NCBI RefSeq assembly: GCF_040412425.1
Contig: NC_089756.1
Span: forward strand, 10,138,726 to 10,202,725
Reading direction: 5' to 3'
Length of the DNA stretch: 64,000 nt
From: Macrobrachium rosenbergii
Lineage: Eukaryota; Arthropoda; Malacostraca; Decapoda; Palaemonidae
Below the pieces are notes generated by a model. That model had not been told where the DNA came from. It searched no databases and saw only the letters and a program-made list of their open reading frames with translations. This document shows, in pieces, positions 26,230 through 38,615 of the stretch. Numbering within the stretch: position 1 is the first letter of the stretch; each line of letters begins with the position of its first letter. The position numbers and the translations under genes are program-made.

Positions 26230-27221
26230 AGCTTCCTCTATCAAAGTGTATCAAGCGAAGTGGGCAACCTTCAGAGGTTGGTGCAGAAAGAAGGAGTTTC
26301 CTCTTCCTCGACCTCTTTGAGCCAAATAGCTGATTTCCTTCTCTTTTGAGAGAAAACTCAAGTTGGCAGTCCCAACTATCAAGGGGTATCGGAGCATGCT
26401 TTCCTCTGTTTTCCGCCATAGAGGACTGGATTTGTCTAATAATAAGGACCTCCACGATCTCTTGAGATCTTTTGAAACATCTAAAGTTCCCCGGCCTATT
26501 CCCCCTACTTGGAATTTGGATGTTGTCCTCAAGTTTTTAATGGCCAGTCCTTTTGAGCCAATTCATTCAGCATCTCTAAGGGATGTTACTAGAAAGACAG
26601 TCTTCCTCATTGCTCTGGCGACGGCGAAGAGAGTGAGCGAAGTTCAGGCTTTCAGCCGTCATGTGGGCTTCAAGGGACACAATGCTGTCTGCTCGTTGTC
26701 CCCTATATTCTTGGCTAAGAATGAAAGGCCTTCTAATCCCTGGCCTAGATCGTTTGAGATTCAAGGTTTGACTGACCTAGCTGGACAGAATCCTGAGAGA
26801 GTTCTGTGCCCTGTTAGAGCGCTAAGGTTTTACCTTAGAAGGACTCAGGACCTGCGAGGTCCCTCGGACAATTTATGGTGTTCGGTGAAACATCCTGTTA
26901 ATCCCATGTCGAAGAACGCTGCTTAGCATTCTTCATTAGGAATGTCATTAAGGAGGCTCATTCTTGTTGCGACGACTCAACTTTAAGTTGTTGAAAGTGA
27001 ACGCCCATGAAGTTAGGGCAGTCGCTACCTCCATGGCTTTCCAGAGAAATATGGCGCTCAGTGATATTATCAGTGCCACTTTTTGGAGAAGTGAATCAGT
27101 GTTTGCCTCACACTACTTAAGAGATGTCAAGGTAGCTTATGAAAATTGCTATTCTCTGGGACCTTACGTTGCTGCTGCTACAACCTTGGGGTCAGGTGGT
27201 AGCTCTGCTCCTATCCTTTAA
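26230..27221 (+). pseudogene. DIRS element 2 tyrosine recombinase, frameshifted
   Basis: The core-binding helices are in another frame before 26363, then TIKGYRSMLSSVFRHRGLD, the first catalytic Arg in IALATAKRVSEVQAF, and LCPVRALRFYL. After a break at about 26926 the frame resumes with VNAHEVRAVATSMAF (HxxR box) and SHYLRDV (nucleophile Tyr). All catalytic residues survive; one or two frameshifts separate them. Confidence 0.85.
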
Positions 27222-28246
27222 TCCTATTTAGGAGGGGTTTTTTAATTGTGTTTTGTTGTGTTTTTTATGGTTGATGGGTCGATTGATGGTGTCAGTCTTC
27301 CCAATCTTTTACATAAATCTTAAAGTGCTGGTTAGGTGGTTGGTATACTCGTTTGTCCTGGTATTATGATCCATGGTCTAGTCACATTGTGGTCACGCCC
27401 CCGTTGACAGATCATCTAGCAGTCGCCAGCTTTATAGGTCACTACCTTGCTGGGGTCTCTAGTAAAGCAGAAGCAGGCTAGGGTGACAGTAACCACTCAG
27501 TCAGCTATGCTATCAGGTAAGGAACCAAAATATTTTATCTCTTAAATTGTTTTCCATTATTCTTAAGCTGTCTCTACCCCCCTCCAAAGGTGGTATTCAG
27601 CTATATATATATCTGGCAGGTAAGTCTCAGAACAAAATGATATTTTAATGATAAAATAAAGTTTGTTCATACTTACCTGGCAGATATATATATTCATATT
27701 GCCCTCCCTCCTCCCTCAGGAGACAGTGGCGTTAGAAAATCTGAATAGAAAATGGGAATGGTTCCTGATACCCGCGCTTCAGCGCGGAATGTGTACTAAC
27801 CACCTGTCCGGCCACTGCGTGTGCCGCGAAATTTGAAATTCTGTCGGACCTTCAGAGACTACAGCTATATATATATCTGCCAGGTAAGTATGAACAAACT
27901 TTATTTTATCATTAAAATATCATATTTGGTCTCCTTTTAAAATAAATTGATACAACAAAATTAATAAGTTGTAAAAGCTTTAGTACAACAACAAATGAAA
28001 CAAATTTCTAAAATTTTAGACCTGCAGAAATTAACGTTAGCATGAATAATTCTCATCTGAAGATTATTTCATATTTGAAAAAATTCTGTTGCAGTTAAAA
28101 TTACCATTTGATACAAATAATTATAAGTATTATTACATAAATGTGTAATTAATGACTTTTCTATTAAATTATCATTACTCCAAGCCTGTACAAATACAGA
28201 AGAAAATCTTTATAACACTACATTTTATAGCATATTTAGAGATAAA

Positions 28247-30500
28247 TTAAAAGAACATTTTGTCCCTTCCCTTTCGTTTGCCAAATACATCTATTATGGT
28301 GTTCATATCTATCCTGCTGGCATAACCTCTTTCAGTGCAGAGATGTCCTAATGCTGAGACCCTATCCTGACCCATAGTAGATCTAAGGTAAGTCTTGAGT
28401 CTTCTCAAGCACGAGAATGACCTCTCTGCTGAACAAGATGTTGCGGGTAAGGTTGCCAGGGTTTTTGCCATCTCACTGAAGTGTGGCCAAGTTTCACTCA
28501 GAGAATTTGAATAAAGATACCTTATCACTTTATTTGCAGTATTCAAATCCACGCCTTCCACATTTTGAAAAATGGCAGTTTCAGCCATTAGGATGTCTTG
28601 ATCCACATTGTAGAATTCAGACACTGCCTTGAAATCATCCTCTACTGCGTTCCCTAATATTTTTGCCAGGGATGTCAAAATATGTGTATCCCTGCTTGCA
28701 AATCTCTCTCTCACTTCAGTGAGAACTCTAAGGCATCATAGTAAGCAATCCTGGCTCTTTGATGGTCTGTAAAGGAGATGGGTTCTTCAGGAGTTTCTCC
28801 TGAGAGTGCTTGCAGCCTCTTGGATGGTTTCTTTTGGTGCTTTTTAATTTCCACCTCTTCAATGTCTGGTGCAATTCCAATCATGTTTGTTGCAGTTTTT
28901 CTGGCTTTTTCCCAAATGAGAGAAAACATATCTTCCTCCCCGCACTTTTTGAGGGTTTCTAGTGTAGCATCACAAGTGATCTTTGCAGTCATCACGTCAA
29001 CATCATGACCCTGCAGGTATCTAGCCAGGGCATTTGTGTTGGAAAAGATCACTTTTAAAGTGTGCAAGCCAAGGATGAACTGGAACTCAAGCACAGCTTT
29101 GACAGGACCTTTTGCATCCATAGAAGTTTTGGCATCTTTTTCCTTAGACAACTCTATTAGAGCAAGTAGAATTCTGTCAGGTTGCTGCTCTACAGCTTTC
29201 ACAGCCTCCCATCTACAGGACCAGCGTGTCTCACTTAGAGACTTCAATTTGATGTATGGACTGTATGGTGTTGGGTCAATATCTGGCATGTGTACAGAAC
29301 GGAGAACATTCTTTCGCTTAGGTGTATTAAAGAAGTTGTGGATGGACTGGGCAACTCCAAGAGCATTCCTGATGACAGTATTTTCATGCAATGTATCCTG
29401 TAGTGCAAGGTTGAGTAAGTGCCCATAACAGTGGACATAGATGACCTTGGGTGCAACCTCTTGCACTCTTGTAGTCACACCTTTCTCGTTGCCACTCATG
29501 TTAGATGCCCCATCATAGCACTGGCCAACTACATCCTCAATTCTCAGCTCCATTTTGTGAAGTACATCCAATACCAGTTGGAAGAGTGCCTTTCCCTTTG
29601 CAGACTTTACTTCATGGAAGCCAACGAAGGTTTCTGCTGGCTGACCATTGTGTATATAGCGCAAACACACAGACGCTTACTCCTTGTTGCTGACATCTGT
29701 TGTTTCATCTACTATGATGCTAAACTTCCCAGTTTTTCCCACAGCTTTAGATATGTTCTTTAGAACAAGGTCAGATGCAATGTTTAGAATCTCATTCTGG
29801 ATGTTTGGTGAGAGCCACTGCTGATGTCTTGCCAGCTGAGAAGTTAATCTCTGGCAAGCCATGGGATGTCCCTACATCGGACATCCCATGGCTTGCCAGA
29901 GATTAACTGCAAAAGCTCTATAAAGTTTCCTTGATTAACATCTGAATCCTGTCCAGTGTTGGACCTATCTTCTGAATGCCCTCTTTGGGGAATGTTTTGT
30001 TGTGCAGTGAAAAGGGTGGACTCGACAGTCACTCTGAGATAGGCTCTGTTCTTTTGGACCATGTCTCTGTGAGCATTATCAAGTTGGACTAAAACTGATG
30101 TTTCTTGTCTTTTGTTTATCTTCAGTGCAATCCATTTTGACATGGCTAATTTGTGACTGTTGCTCTGAGCATGCTTTGCCATTCTTTCAGGCTTTTTCCA
30201 GTTGCTGAATGCAAAGGAGTGGTCACTGAGAAATTTTTCACAGGGAAGCCACAATTGACTTTGTTGACATTTGGAAGCTGGTCCAGGGATATTTCTTGAA
30301 GAGATCTGGGTTGAAGTCTCTTGTTCCCTTTTCATTGGGAAGTCGTTTCCTGTGATATTCACCTAGAATAGGTTGATTTGGACCATCTAATATTTCAATA
30401 TCACTCACTGCAGATTTCTTCACTGAGCATTCCTCCTTTTCATGGACAGGAGCTTCTGTCTCCTGTGCCTCCCTGGCAGATGTCTCCACATCTGGCACAG
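28247..30500 (-). pseudogene. hAT-superfamily transposase (TTF zinc finger / ZMYM-like), broken
   Basis: Read on the - strand: 30498-30238 has FNPDLFKKYPWTSFQ, the start of a TTF-type zinc finger. After a frameshift, 30360-29870 carries PCEKFLSDHSFAFSNWKKPE plus MAKHAQSNSHKLAMS, the rest of the finger. 29862-29680 has FSIIVDETTDVSNKE (first catalytic Asp region), ended by an in-frame TAA at 29677-29679. 29676-28711 has VGQCYDGASNMSGNEKGV and HCYGHLLNLALQD (hAT core). 28714-28247 has the C-terminal dimerisation domain (TLPATSCSAERSFSCLRRLK). Defects: two frameshifts or more, one nonsense codon and a foldback insertion at 29843-29907. Terminal repeats were not found. Confidence 0.85.
29843..29907. 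repeat. Perfect 29-bp foldback inside hAT transposase
   Basis: 29843-29871 and 29879-29907 are exact reverse complements with a 7-nt spacer (ctacatc). It interrupts the transposase frame between the zinc finger half and the catalytic half. Confidence 0.97.
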
Positions 30501-33018
30501 CAGTCGCTGGGTTTTGGATCTCATCTTGTTTATCGTCAATAGCAGCATGAATATCTTGGACATCTGTGGAATCAGCTGCAAAGGAAGCAGCTTCTGATTG
30601 CTCCCTTTCCTCACTTGTCTTTGTGCTAGTTAAAAGCTATACTTACTTACTTAACACTTCAAATGAGTTTTTTTTTTTGTTTTGGATCAATCACGGGATG
30701 GAACTTCTTGTTGATCATTTTCATGAGCTCTTTCACATGTTCACTTTTATAATCCCCATCAACTTCCTTACTGCATTTTGAGCATTTAACTTTGCTCCTG
30801 TAGAGCCTTGTTCTAGACTTCTCCATGCCAGAAACCTAAAAATTATTACGGGAATTTTAGTCTTGCATAATTACAAATATAATTAATATAACGTGGATGA
30901 ATATGAGAAAGTACACTTATAGATATGTATGCTGAAGTAGGTGTAGTTAATTACACAGAGTGACATGGATATATAGCCTATGCCTAAAAAATGTTGTGGT
31001 TTATCTGACGTGGAATCTTTAAAAAAAAAAAATCTGCAGGACACATATGAGCATCAATTACCAATCACTGGATGTTGGTCTCATGAGTACTAAGGGCAAA
31101 TAAATTCTATGGTCAACCTTATTCCATTAAGGATTTAAATGTTTTTATCAGTTGACTTAGTCATAGCCAACATTGTAGAGCTTTAAGTATATAGGGATGT
31201 CCCTGATGCTTTATTTTTAGCAATGTCACGTTCAATGGATAGAGCACCGCCCGATTGCTTAATCTCTGTGGTGACATTGATGACTGCAAGTAGCCTAGGC
31301 CGATGTGACTGCTACAGACATCAAGACAGTGAACTCTCAAAGCAATAATAAAAACATTAGAGTATGCTGTAAATCGATTGTTTTTCTACCAAGTATTGCA
31401 TTAGGCTATTTCTGTGATTTTTTTTTATTCTAACATTAGGCCTAGCATACAGTAATATGCTCACGTACATGACTAGCGTCAGTGAAATTTTTATATTTCA
31501 CCTAGCTATCCACAATTCCTTTCATTTCAGACATCCCTTTATTCAGATAATGTAATTCATATTTTTGTCTTGCGTTTTCTGGTCATTGAATGGTGTATGG
31601 AGGGGGGTGGAGGTGACTCCATCAAAATTACATCGTCTCACTCCATGAATGTCATGAAGTCTCTGACCAACCACAAAAACCAGTTACTTAGTGACAGCGT
31701 TTGAGTAAACGTGATAAAGTATTCTCCTGAAATGTTAAAATTTGCGAGGGTTTTGTAATTTTATGATGAAAAACTATACAAAACCACTTCACTAATAAAC
31801 AACACTTTATACATGTCACTTTAGGCCACTTAGAAAACAGTCACTAGCATAAATAGATTTGTAATTGTTAATCACTGAAGAAGGAAACTCAACTTCTCCT
31901 TCACCAACACACCATTCCATGCCTTTCACAAGATAACTTTGCAACTATTTTCCTGTTTCTTAAACACACCGAGTCATTTTCTATATCTATAAATGTTTTA
32001 TCAAAAGTTAGCAGACTGAAACACTTTTCTTTTTCTTACCTACAGTATATATTACTCACATAAAAATAATTAAACAAGGAATACTGAGAGAGGAGTCACA
32101 GGAGTGTCAACTGTCTGCCTGCTGTGCTTCCTGTTTTGCTAGCAGTACAGCCAGAATGCATAAGAACATTGCCATATGGTACTTTGCTGACCGTAACATT
32201 GACTTATCATTAGAATGTTATGTATTCAATTTCTAATATTATAGTTTCCCTACTGGTTACCATTCCTTATTACAGTAATCTTTATCATGTACTTATTTGT
32301 ACCTTTATATTCATTACTAATTGTGTTGCCTAACTAAATTATCTGGCAATAATGCTATGGAAATAATGGCTAGCACATCGTATATTACTGTACACTAGCT
32401 GTAGCCGATGGTTGATAATCAATGATAAAGAATACATAATGAACGATATACGATATCTAACAGAAAACTATAATAAAATCATTGGCACAACGATTTAAAG
32501 GGACTTTTCAAGACCCTGTTCTCCAACCATGAAATCAGCAATGGATGCATTTCAGCCTGCTGATGGTGAGACTCGAGCGTCTCTCTCTCTCTTTCTTGCT
32601 CGACATATTTGTTCATAATATTAGCTTCTAACATATTCTGTAATTACCATATATATTACTTATATATACTCTCAGTTGTAATGGTAATTCACATGTGATT
32701 ATTTATTATTTGGTTACAAGCACAGGTTTATGTTTATTTTTATTCTTATGCTTATTAAAAAAAAAAACTTTCCCCCAATGCCCAAATATCTCAACCATTC
32801 GCCTGACAAGTTTATTTTTACTTTTATTCTTGTTATTTATTTATTTTTATTATTTTTTTATATAAAATAAAAATTCCTTCCCAGAATGCCTGAATATCTC
32901 GACCGATTTGCCCGAACTTTAGCCAGTTCCCGGACCCAGGGGGGGGGGCAATGGTACGACTATGCAGATAGCCGCTATCAAGGCATGAACACCAAAAATA
33001 TATAGCTTGTTGAATATA

Positions 33019-33087
<69 letters not shown>

Positions 33088-33236
33088 ATATATATATTAT
33101 ATAATCAACTTGCAGCTTCACCGGTGATGTTGACTGTGCGTGTTTATTATGAAATGCTCTCTGCCATGCTATTCTTTTACTTTAACTACCCGTGCAGAAG
33201 GACCTTGGATGGATGGGATTCCACTCAAACTATTAA
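30501..33236. other. Intron DNA right of the hAT transposase
   Basis: 30501-30640 is still likely 5' transposase coding or leader in broken frames (- strand). The rest is AT-rich with no supported gene. At 32740-32900 two similar blocks share cccaatgccc or cagaatgcc followed by aatatctcaacc or a near match, suggesting a diverged duplication. Confidence 0.4.
33022..33100. repeat. (TA)n microsatellite
   Basis: TA dinucleotide run of nearly 80 bp with small interruptions at its right end. Confidence 0.95.
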
Positions 33237-35417
33237 CCCTTTAACGCCGAAGCCCTATTTACAAAAACGTCTCCTGTATGCCGCAGCGTTCGTGAGTTAA
33301 GCGCCGAAGCGGGAAAAAGTTTTTCAAAAATCACAGCACGCTTAGTTTTTAAGATTAAGAGTTCATTTTTGGCTCATTTTTTTGTCGTTGCCTGAAGTTT
33401 AGTATGCAACCATCAGAAATGAAAAAATATCATTATCATATATAAATATTGGAATATATGACAGCGAAAAAAAAAAACTCGTATATAATTGTATACAAAT
33501 CGCTGTAAGCAAAACGGTTAAAGCTAATGAGTTAATTTTTTTAGTTGTATTGTACACTAAATTGCGATGATTTTGGTATGTAACAAATTTTAAAACGATC
33601 AAAGCAACACAGAGAAAATATTATCACAAAATGATGCATGAATTCGTAACGAGCGGACGTAAAAAAATGTTTTTTTCAAAAATTCACCATAAATTGAAAT
33701 ATTGTGCTAGAGACTTCCCGTTTGTTGAAAAACTAAGCTAATTGATTGAATATTACTAGACTGTAAGTGTTTTAGCTTACAATTGCAGTTTTCGACCATT
33801 TTGGTCGAGTTAAAGTTGACCAAAAGTCGAATTTTTTCTACTTATCGTGATTTATATGGAAATATTTCAAAACTGATAAAAGCTACAACCATGAGTTATT
33901 TTTTGTTGTATTGTACATGAAATTGCGCACATTTTCATATATAAAACTTTATGTAACAACTAATATAAAGCGGTGCAAATATTACGACAACGAGACGAAA
34001 GAATTTCTGAGATGTTCGGCCGAGTTACCACGCAGACGTAAGGAAAATGTTTTTTTCAAAAATTCACCATAAATCGAAATATTGTGCTAGAGACTTCCAA
34101 TTTATTGCAAAATGAAGTTAAACGATTGAATATTACTAGAATGTAAGAGTTTTAGCTTAAAATTGCATTTTTTTACCATTTCGGTCGAGTTAAAGTTGAC
34201 CGAAGGTTGAAATTTTGGCAGTTATCGTGATTTATGTGAAAATATTTCAAAACTGATAAAAGCTACAACCATGAGCTATTTTCTGTTGTATTCTACATGA
34301 AATTGCACACATTTTCATATATAAAAGTTTATGTAACGACTAATGTAAAACGATGCAAACATTACGACAACATGACGAAAGAATTTCTGAGATGTTCGGC
34401 CGAGTTACCGCTAGCGCGAGGCGTAAGGAAAAATTTTTTTTTAAGAAATTCACCATAAATCGAAATATTGTGCTAGAGACTTCCAGTTTGTTGCAAAATG
34501 AAGGTACATGATTGAATATTACTAGAATGTAAGAGTTTTAGCTTATAATTGCGTTTTTACCATTTCGGTCGAGTTAAAGTTGACCGAAGCTTGAAATTTT
34601 GGCAGTTATCGTGATTTATATGAAAATATTTCAAAACTGATAAAAGCTACAACCATGAGTTATTTTCTGTTGTATTCTACATGAAATTGCGCACATTTCC
34701 ATATATAAAACTTTATGTAACGACTAATATAAAACAGTGCAAACATTACGACAACGTGAAAAGAATTTCTGGCGCGAACGTAAGGAAAAAGTTTTTTAAA
34801 AATTCACCATAAATCGAAATATTGTGCTAGAGACTTCCAATTGGTTGCAAAATGAAGGTAAATGATTGAATATTACTAGATCGTAAGAGTTTTAGCTTAA
34901 AATTGCGTTTTTGACCATTTCGGTCGCGTCAAAGTTGACCGAAGGTTGAAATTTTGGCAGTTATCGTGGTTTATATGAAAATATTTCAAACTGATAAAAG
35001 CTACAACCATGGGTTGTATTTTGCTGTATTGTACATGAAATTGCGCACATTTTCATATATAAAACTTTATGTAACGGCTAATATAGAACAGTGCAAAAAT
35101 TACGACAAAATGACGAAAGGATTTATGAAATTTTCGGCTGAGTTACCGCCCGTGTGTAAGAAAAATTTTTTTTCAAAAATTCACCATAAATCGAAATATT
35201 GTGGTAGAGACTTCCAATTTGTTGCAAAATGAAGGTACATGATTGAATATTACTAGAATGTAAGTGTTTTAGCTTACAATTGCGTTTTTCGACCATTTCG
35301 GTTGAGTCAGAGTTGACCGAAGGTTGAAATTTTTTGTAGTCGATGTACGGTACGTCCACTCGGCACCCAACAGACAATTTTAGTCGACGTATGATACGTC
35401 CAATAGGCGTTTAAGGG
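33237..35417. mobile_element. TTAA-flanked piggyBac-like non-autonomous element, copy 1
   Basis: Ends CCCTTTAACGCC and (reverse complement of the right end) CCCTTAAACGCC, flanked by TTAA at 33233-33236 and 35418-35421, the target site of piggyBac transposases. The 2181-bp body has no coding capacity but holds five diverged tandem units of about 375 bp; the landmark ttcaccataaat occurs at 33683, 34063, 34449, 34803 and 35180. The right subterminal region has near-palindromes such as gacgtatgatacgtc. The second copy, at 60646, has the same layout and almost the same length. Confidence 0.85.
33600..35340. repeat. Five tandem units of about 375 bp in the copy 1 element
   Basis: Each unit contains in order: ttcaccataaatcgaaatat, gtgctagagacttcc, gattgaatattactaga, gttttagctta, gaccatttcggtcgagt, aactgataaaagctacaacc and tatataaaactttatgtaac. 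Spacings are 380, 386, 354 and 377 bp. Confidence 0.95.
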
Positions 35418-35683
35418 TTAAGATTGGTTGCAGATGAATGACATTTTTCTCAATTGACAGAATACAGATCCAAGATCTTATGATGTTAACCGATAAAATC
35501 AAGGGAGGTCACATTCCACTTTTGGCTTGATGGTTGGCTGCATCACCAATGACTCCAGCCTTGGATCTGAAAAGCAATTATTAACTTTAATAGCAATTAT
35601 GCCTTTAATACTTGCTGTTGGTTATTGATCCCTTATAGACATGCCAATGCACGCACACACACATGTATACATATACTGTACAT

Positions 35684-35830
<147 letters not shown>

Positions 35831-36203
35831 GTGTATCATTTATATGAATACCATATTGTTTTTATGATTATTTTTTGTATTTAAAAGGATATTTCTGAGC
35901 TCGTCCCTGTGTCAGCCGGTGAAATATCCATCCAGCACATATTTCTAGGTAAATACTTTGCTTAATATACCAGAGAAAAAAGCTATCAGGAATGCTGGGG
36001 TTACTACCCCCAGATCGATCATCTATAATAAAATAGACGTCGGTATAGGTAAGGGTGAGTGATTGTTGTCACTGCCACAGGACGGCACTCTGAAGATATC
36101 CCAATGACAAAACCCCCGGAACGCGGGGAGCCGATCCAGCGCCCACACTCACCCGCCCGCCAACCGACGACCCCAGCACCATCTGAACTCATTCCATTCT
36201 AGC

Positions 36204-38316
36204 ACGTGCTTGAGTTTAAAGCTTTTTTTTGTGCTGCTTCCTTTTTTGGATATTTTGGATTATATTCATCATGGCATCAAGTAACTTCACCGTATCTAAG
36301 TTAAGTACCATCTTCTTGCGGGGTTTTTACTACTTGTGAGGCTCTTATAGGCCCGTAAATTAATATTTACTGGGTCATATATCGGACGCTCCTCGGCGTT
36401 CGCCGCCTCAGCCATGATGACCTTGAAGTACACTCTTGCAGCTGGTTTCTGCAAGGGTTTTCTTTCGGTCGCTTACATTTTTATTCAGGTTTTATAATTC
36501 CCCTTCAAGAAGTTCCCTTTGGAGATGTTTCTCGACAAGAAGTTCCCTTTGGAGATGTTTTTCTATGTCGAGCAGGTCCTGGTACCTTGATTAGCGCTGT
36601 TCCTTACGAAGGCCTCCTCCTCTTATTTTGGTTCTTATAGTTAATTCATAGCGTATACCAGGTTCTTGTTCGAGTAGATTCCCTCTCCAGGGTGGTGCTA
36701 TCTTTTGTCAGCTTCTGACCTATGGTGTATTGGATGTCATGAATAATTTAGCTTTATTATGATCCAAGCTTGGCGTCAGGTGCAGTCTAATGGCTGCCTA
36801 CTTCCTGTTCGCCTTGCTCAGTTAGGCTATACGCTTAGCGCAAGTTCTTTAATTTTGTATATTTATTCATATTACGGGTACTTATATGTAAACTGGTTAA
36901 TTTTAATGATATTTATTAAAAATGGGGATCCTAGCCTAACCCTCTTGTTCCAATCGGTGTGTTAGGCCATTCAGGTTAGGTTTCGCACTGTCTTAGCTTC
37001 CATCTCTCCCGACTATGTCGCTTGAGCGGGGAGGGAGGGGTAGGCTGGTCGAGGAGTTCCTGTTTGTTGTTCCATCCGCCTTACCGCTTGTTTTGGGTTT
37101 GCCGGAGTATCTGAAACCCCTGTCCCCTCCTCCTCTGATGAGGGAGAGAGAGAAGACAAACAATGTGGGGTATCTTCTTCGAGCATTGCCCTCCTACCCT
37201 ATGGGTCGGTTGCTGGTTGGACTACGTTACAGGAATTTCTCTCCCTTTCAACCCTCTCCTTCTTCCTTCTCTCCTCCCCGATTGTCTAGGCTGTGCCTTC
37301 ATGAGGAGGGTGAGAGTTTGGTGATTACTTTAGATTAATGCTGTTACCCTATCCTTCCCTAGTACTTAAGTGAGTGTCACGAGTCTCCCTACGAATAGGT
37401 AGTCGATACGTTTGTTTCGGCGCCCCGCAGGGAGTTACAATCAGTGGGTGGGGGTATCCCCCATTCTGTTAACAATAAAACTCGGTCCCACTTTCCAAGT
37501 ACGGTACAAACCTCCCCCTACCCCCCCTCCCCTGTCTTGCCAGTGGTATGTCATCTCCTCATGTGCGGAACGTCGGTCTCTCCGATTGGCTCACGGAGGG
37601 GGACTGGTCGGGTTCCCAGTTGAGAGTCACCCACCCTCCTGGGCCCCGTCCTAGTGTCATCCGCTAGGCTAGTGTTTCGTTGGTTCGCTCTCCGGTGGAT
37701 CGAGCTGAACTCCGATCACTTTCAGGGTTCAAATACTTGTTCGCTAATTCTGCTCCTCCGTCCCCGGCCCTCCCGTTGCCTCCGGTGCTTTTGGTCTTCC
37801 GAGGGTTGGCTTTAGTCACATCTAGCTTTCTAGCTGTGTAAGGACTAATGGTAATGATTTACCCCGCCTTCCCCGTTGTAACCAAGTGTCAGAGGTACGG
37901 GATCCTGGAGGGGTCTGCGCCGGAACACGGCGACCTTCAGTGTATTGTTATCCTATATCGTTAACCAGTTACTTAGTGCCATTATAATTTATGCATATAT
38001 CATGTTTTGCTCTAGTTTTTTACCCCACCGGAATGCTTCGGTGGACCCGGTATAAACTAAGGCCTGATGCCGGGCTCCGGCAGTATCTATTCTAAAGTAA
38101 AATTACTAATATGAGTTGCATAATCCTAGATTAAGGTCCTATTCCGCCGTACTATCTCCGGCGCTCCTTGATCTAGTATGGTTATGTTTTGCTCTAATTT
38201 ATTGCACCGCCGGAATGCTCCGGCAGGTCCGGTATAAATTATTTCAATATATTCCAATACCTACTATAGTTTGAAGTCCTTTAAATTAGTAGGTTCATAT
38301 ACTGTTATACTTACAG
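36204..38316 (+). other. Leader region of DIRS element 3
   Basis: 2.1 kb of C/T-rich non-coding sequence between the left ITR and the first Gag exon. A local direct duplication of aagaagttccctttggagat lies at about 36507-36560, and blocks near 38020-38060 and 38195-38240 repeat 'ccggaatgctccggc' and 'ccggtataaa' motifs. No convincing coding frame; 37015-37338 and 37412-37654 look like chance frames in GC-richer DNA. Confidence 0.45.
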
Positions 38317-38487
38317 ACGGTTCTTTGTGAGGAGCCCGGGTGCTCTGCGGTACTGCACCAGCCCTATGGGCATGTCGTCTGTCGATCCCATGCGGGCTGT
38401 GCAGTCCGGTTGGATGACCTAGTCATGTGGCACCCGGACGGTTGTGAGGTCTGCTTCGCTCTTTACGAGCGTGTCCAGGACGAGTCG
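38317..38487 (+). CDS. DIRS element 3 Gag Cys/His module, probable exon
   Basis: Open for 57 codons between an acceptor (gttatacttacag) and a donor (tcg|gtaagc). It encodes CEEPGCSAVLHQPYGHVVCR, then SHAGCAVRL, WHPDGCEVCF and ALYERVQDES: C-x4-C, H-x3-H/C, H-x2-C and C-x2-C pairs, the same order as in element 2 (from 21770). No good ATG exists within it, so the start would come from an upstream exon. Probably binds zinc (inference). Confidence 0.55.
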
Positions 38488-38615
38488 GTAAGCTTATAGT
38501 TACGGCCTTTAGTTTTCCTGGTATCCTCACTTGTTTTATTTACGTTATGGGCTTAATATATGAATTATATATTTCTCACCAAGAACTCGGTTGTTAAGTC
38601 TCTCCCCTCTTCCAG

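Larger units (their letters stand above)
21434..27924 (+). mobile_element. DIRS1-like retrotransposon, element 2
   Basis: About 6.5 kb. Inverted terminal repeats lie at about 21443-21606 and 27733-27888 (shared: acctgccagatatatatat, ctgaaggtccgacagaattt, caggaaccattcccatttt). An internal complementary region at about 27597-27690 contains the two termini fused head to tail in reverse orientation. The coding order is Gag, RT, RNase H, tyrosine recombinase. Several frameshifts make it non-autonomous. It lies inside the hAT-like element. The ends are placed from the internal complementary region. Confidence 0.9.
21227..28188. mobile_element. hAT-like DNA element with nested DIRS element 2
   Basis: The left end CAGGCTTGGAG at 21227 and its inverted copy CTCCAAGCCTG ending at 28188 form 11-bp terminal inverted repeats; both are directly flanked outside by the 7-mer tacaaat (21220-21226 and 28189-28195). 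About 207 bp of AT-rich left arm and 264 bp of right arm surround the DIRS element, so the original element was only about 0.47 kb and non-coding. hAT elements normally duplicate 8 bp; here 7 match, so family placement is an inference. Confidence 0.65.

Noticed and set aside
28778..29763. Open frames on the + strand across the hAT transposase
   Set aside because: Antisense shadows of the - strand transposase, which carries recognisable motifs.
31220..31330. Possible tRNA-derived SINE head (gatagagcaccgcccga)
   Set aside because: No convincing A and B box pair at the right spacing and no second copy in the window.
33600..35340. CRISPR-like or satellite array
   Set aside because: Units of about 375 bp diverge throughout without spacers, and the array ends inside TTAA-bounded element ends.
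37015..37654. Two Pro-rich frames (107 and 80 codons) in DIRS element 3
   Set aside because: They lie in the leader before Gag, have no homologue in elements 1 or 2, and GC-rich DNA yields such frames by chance.
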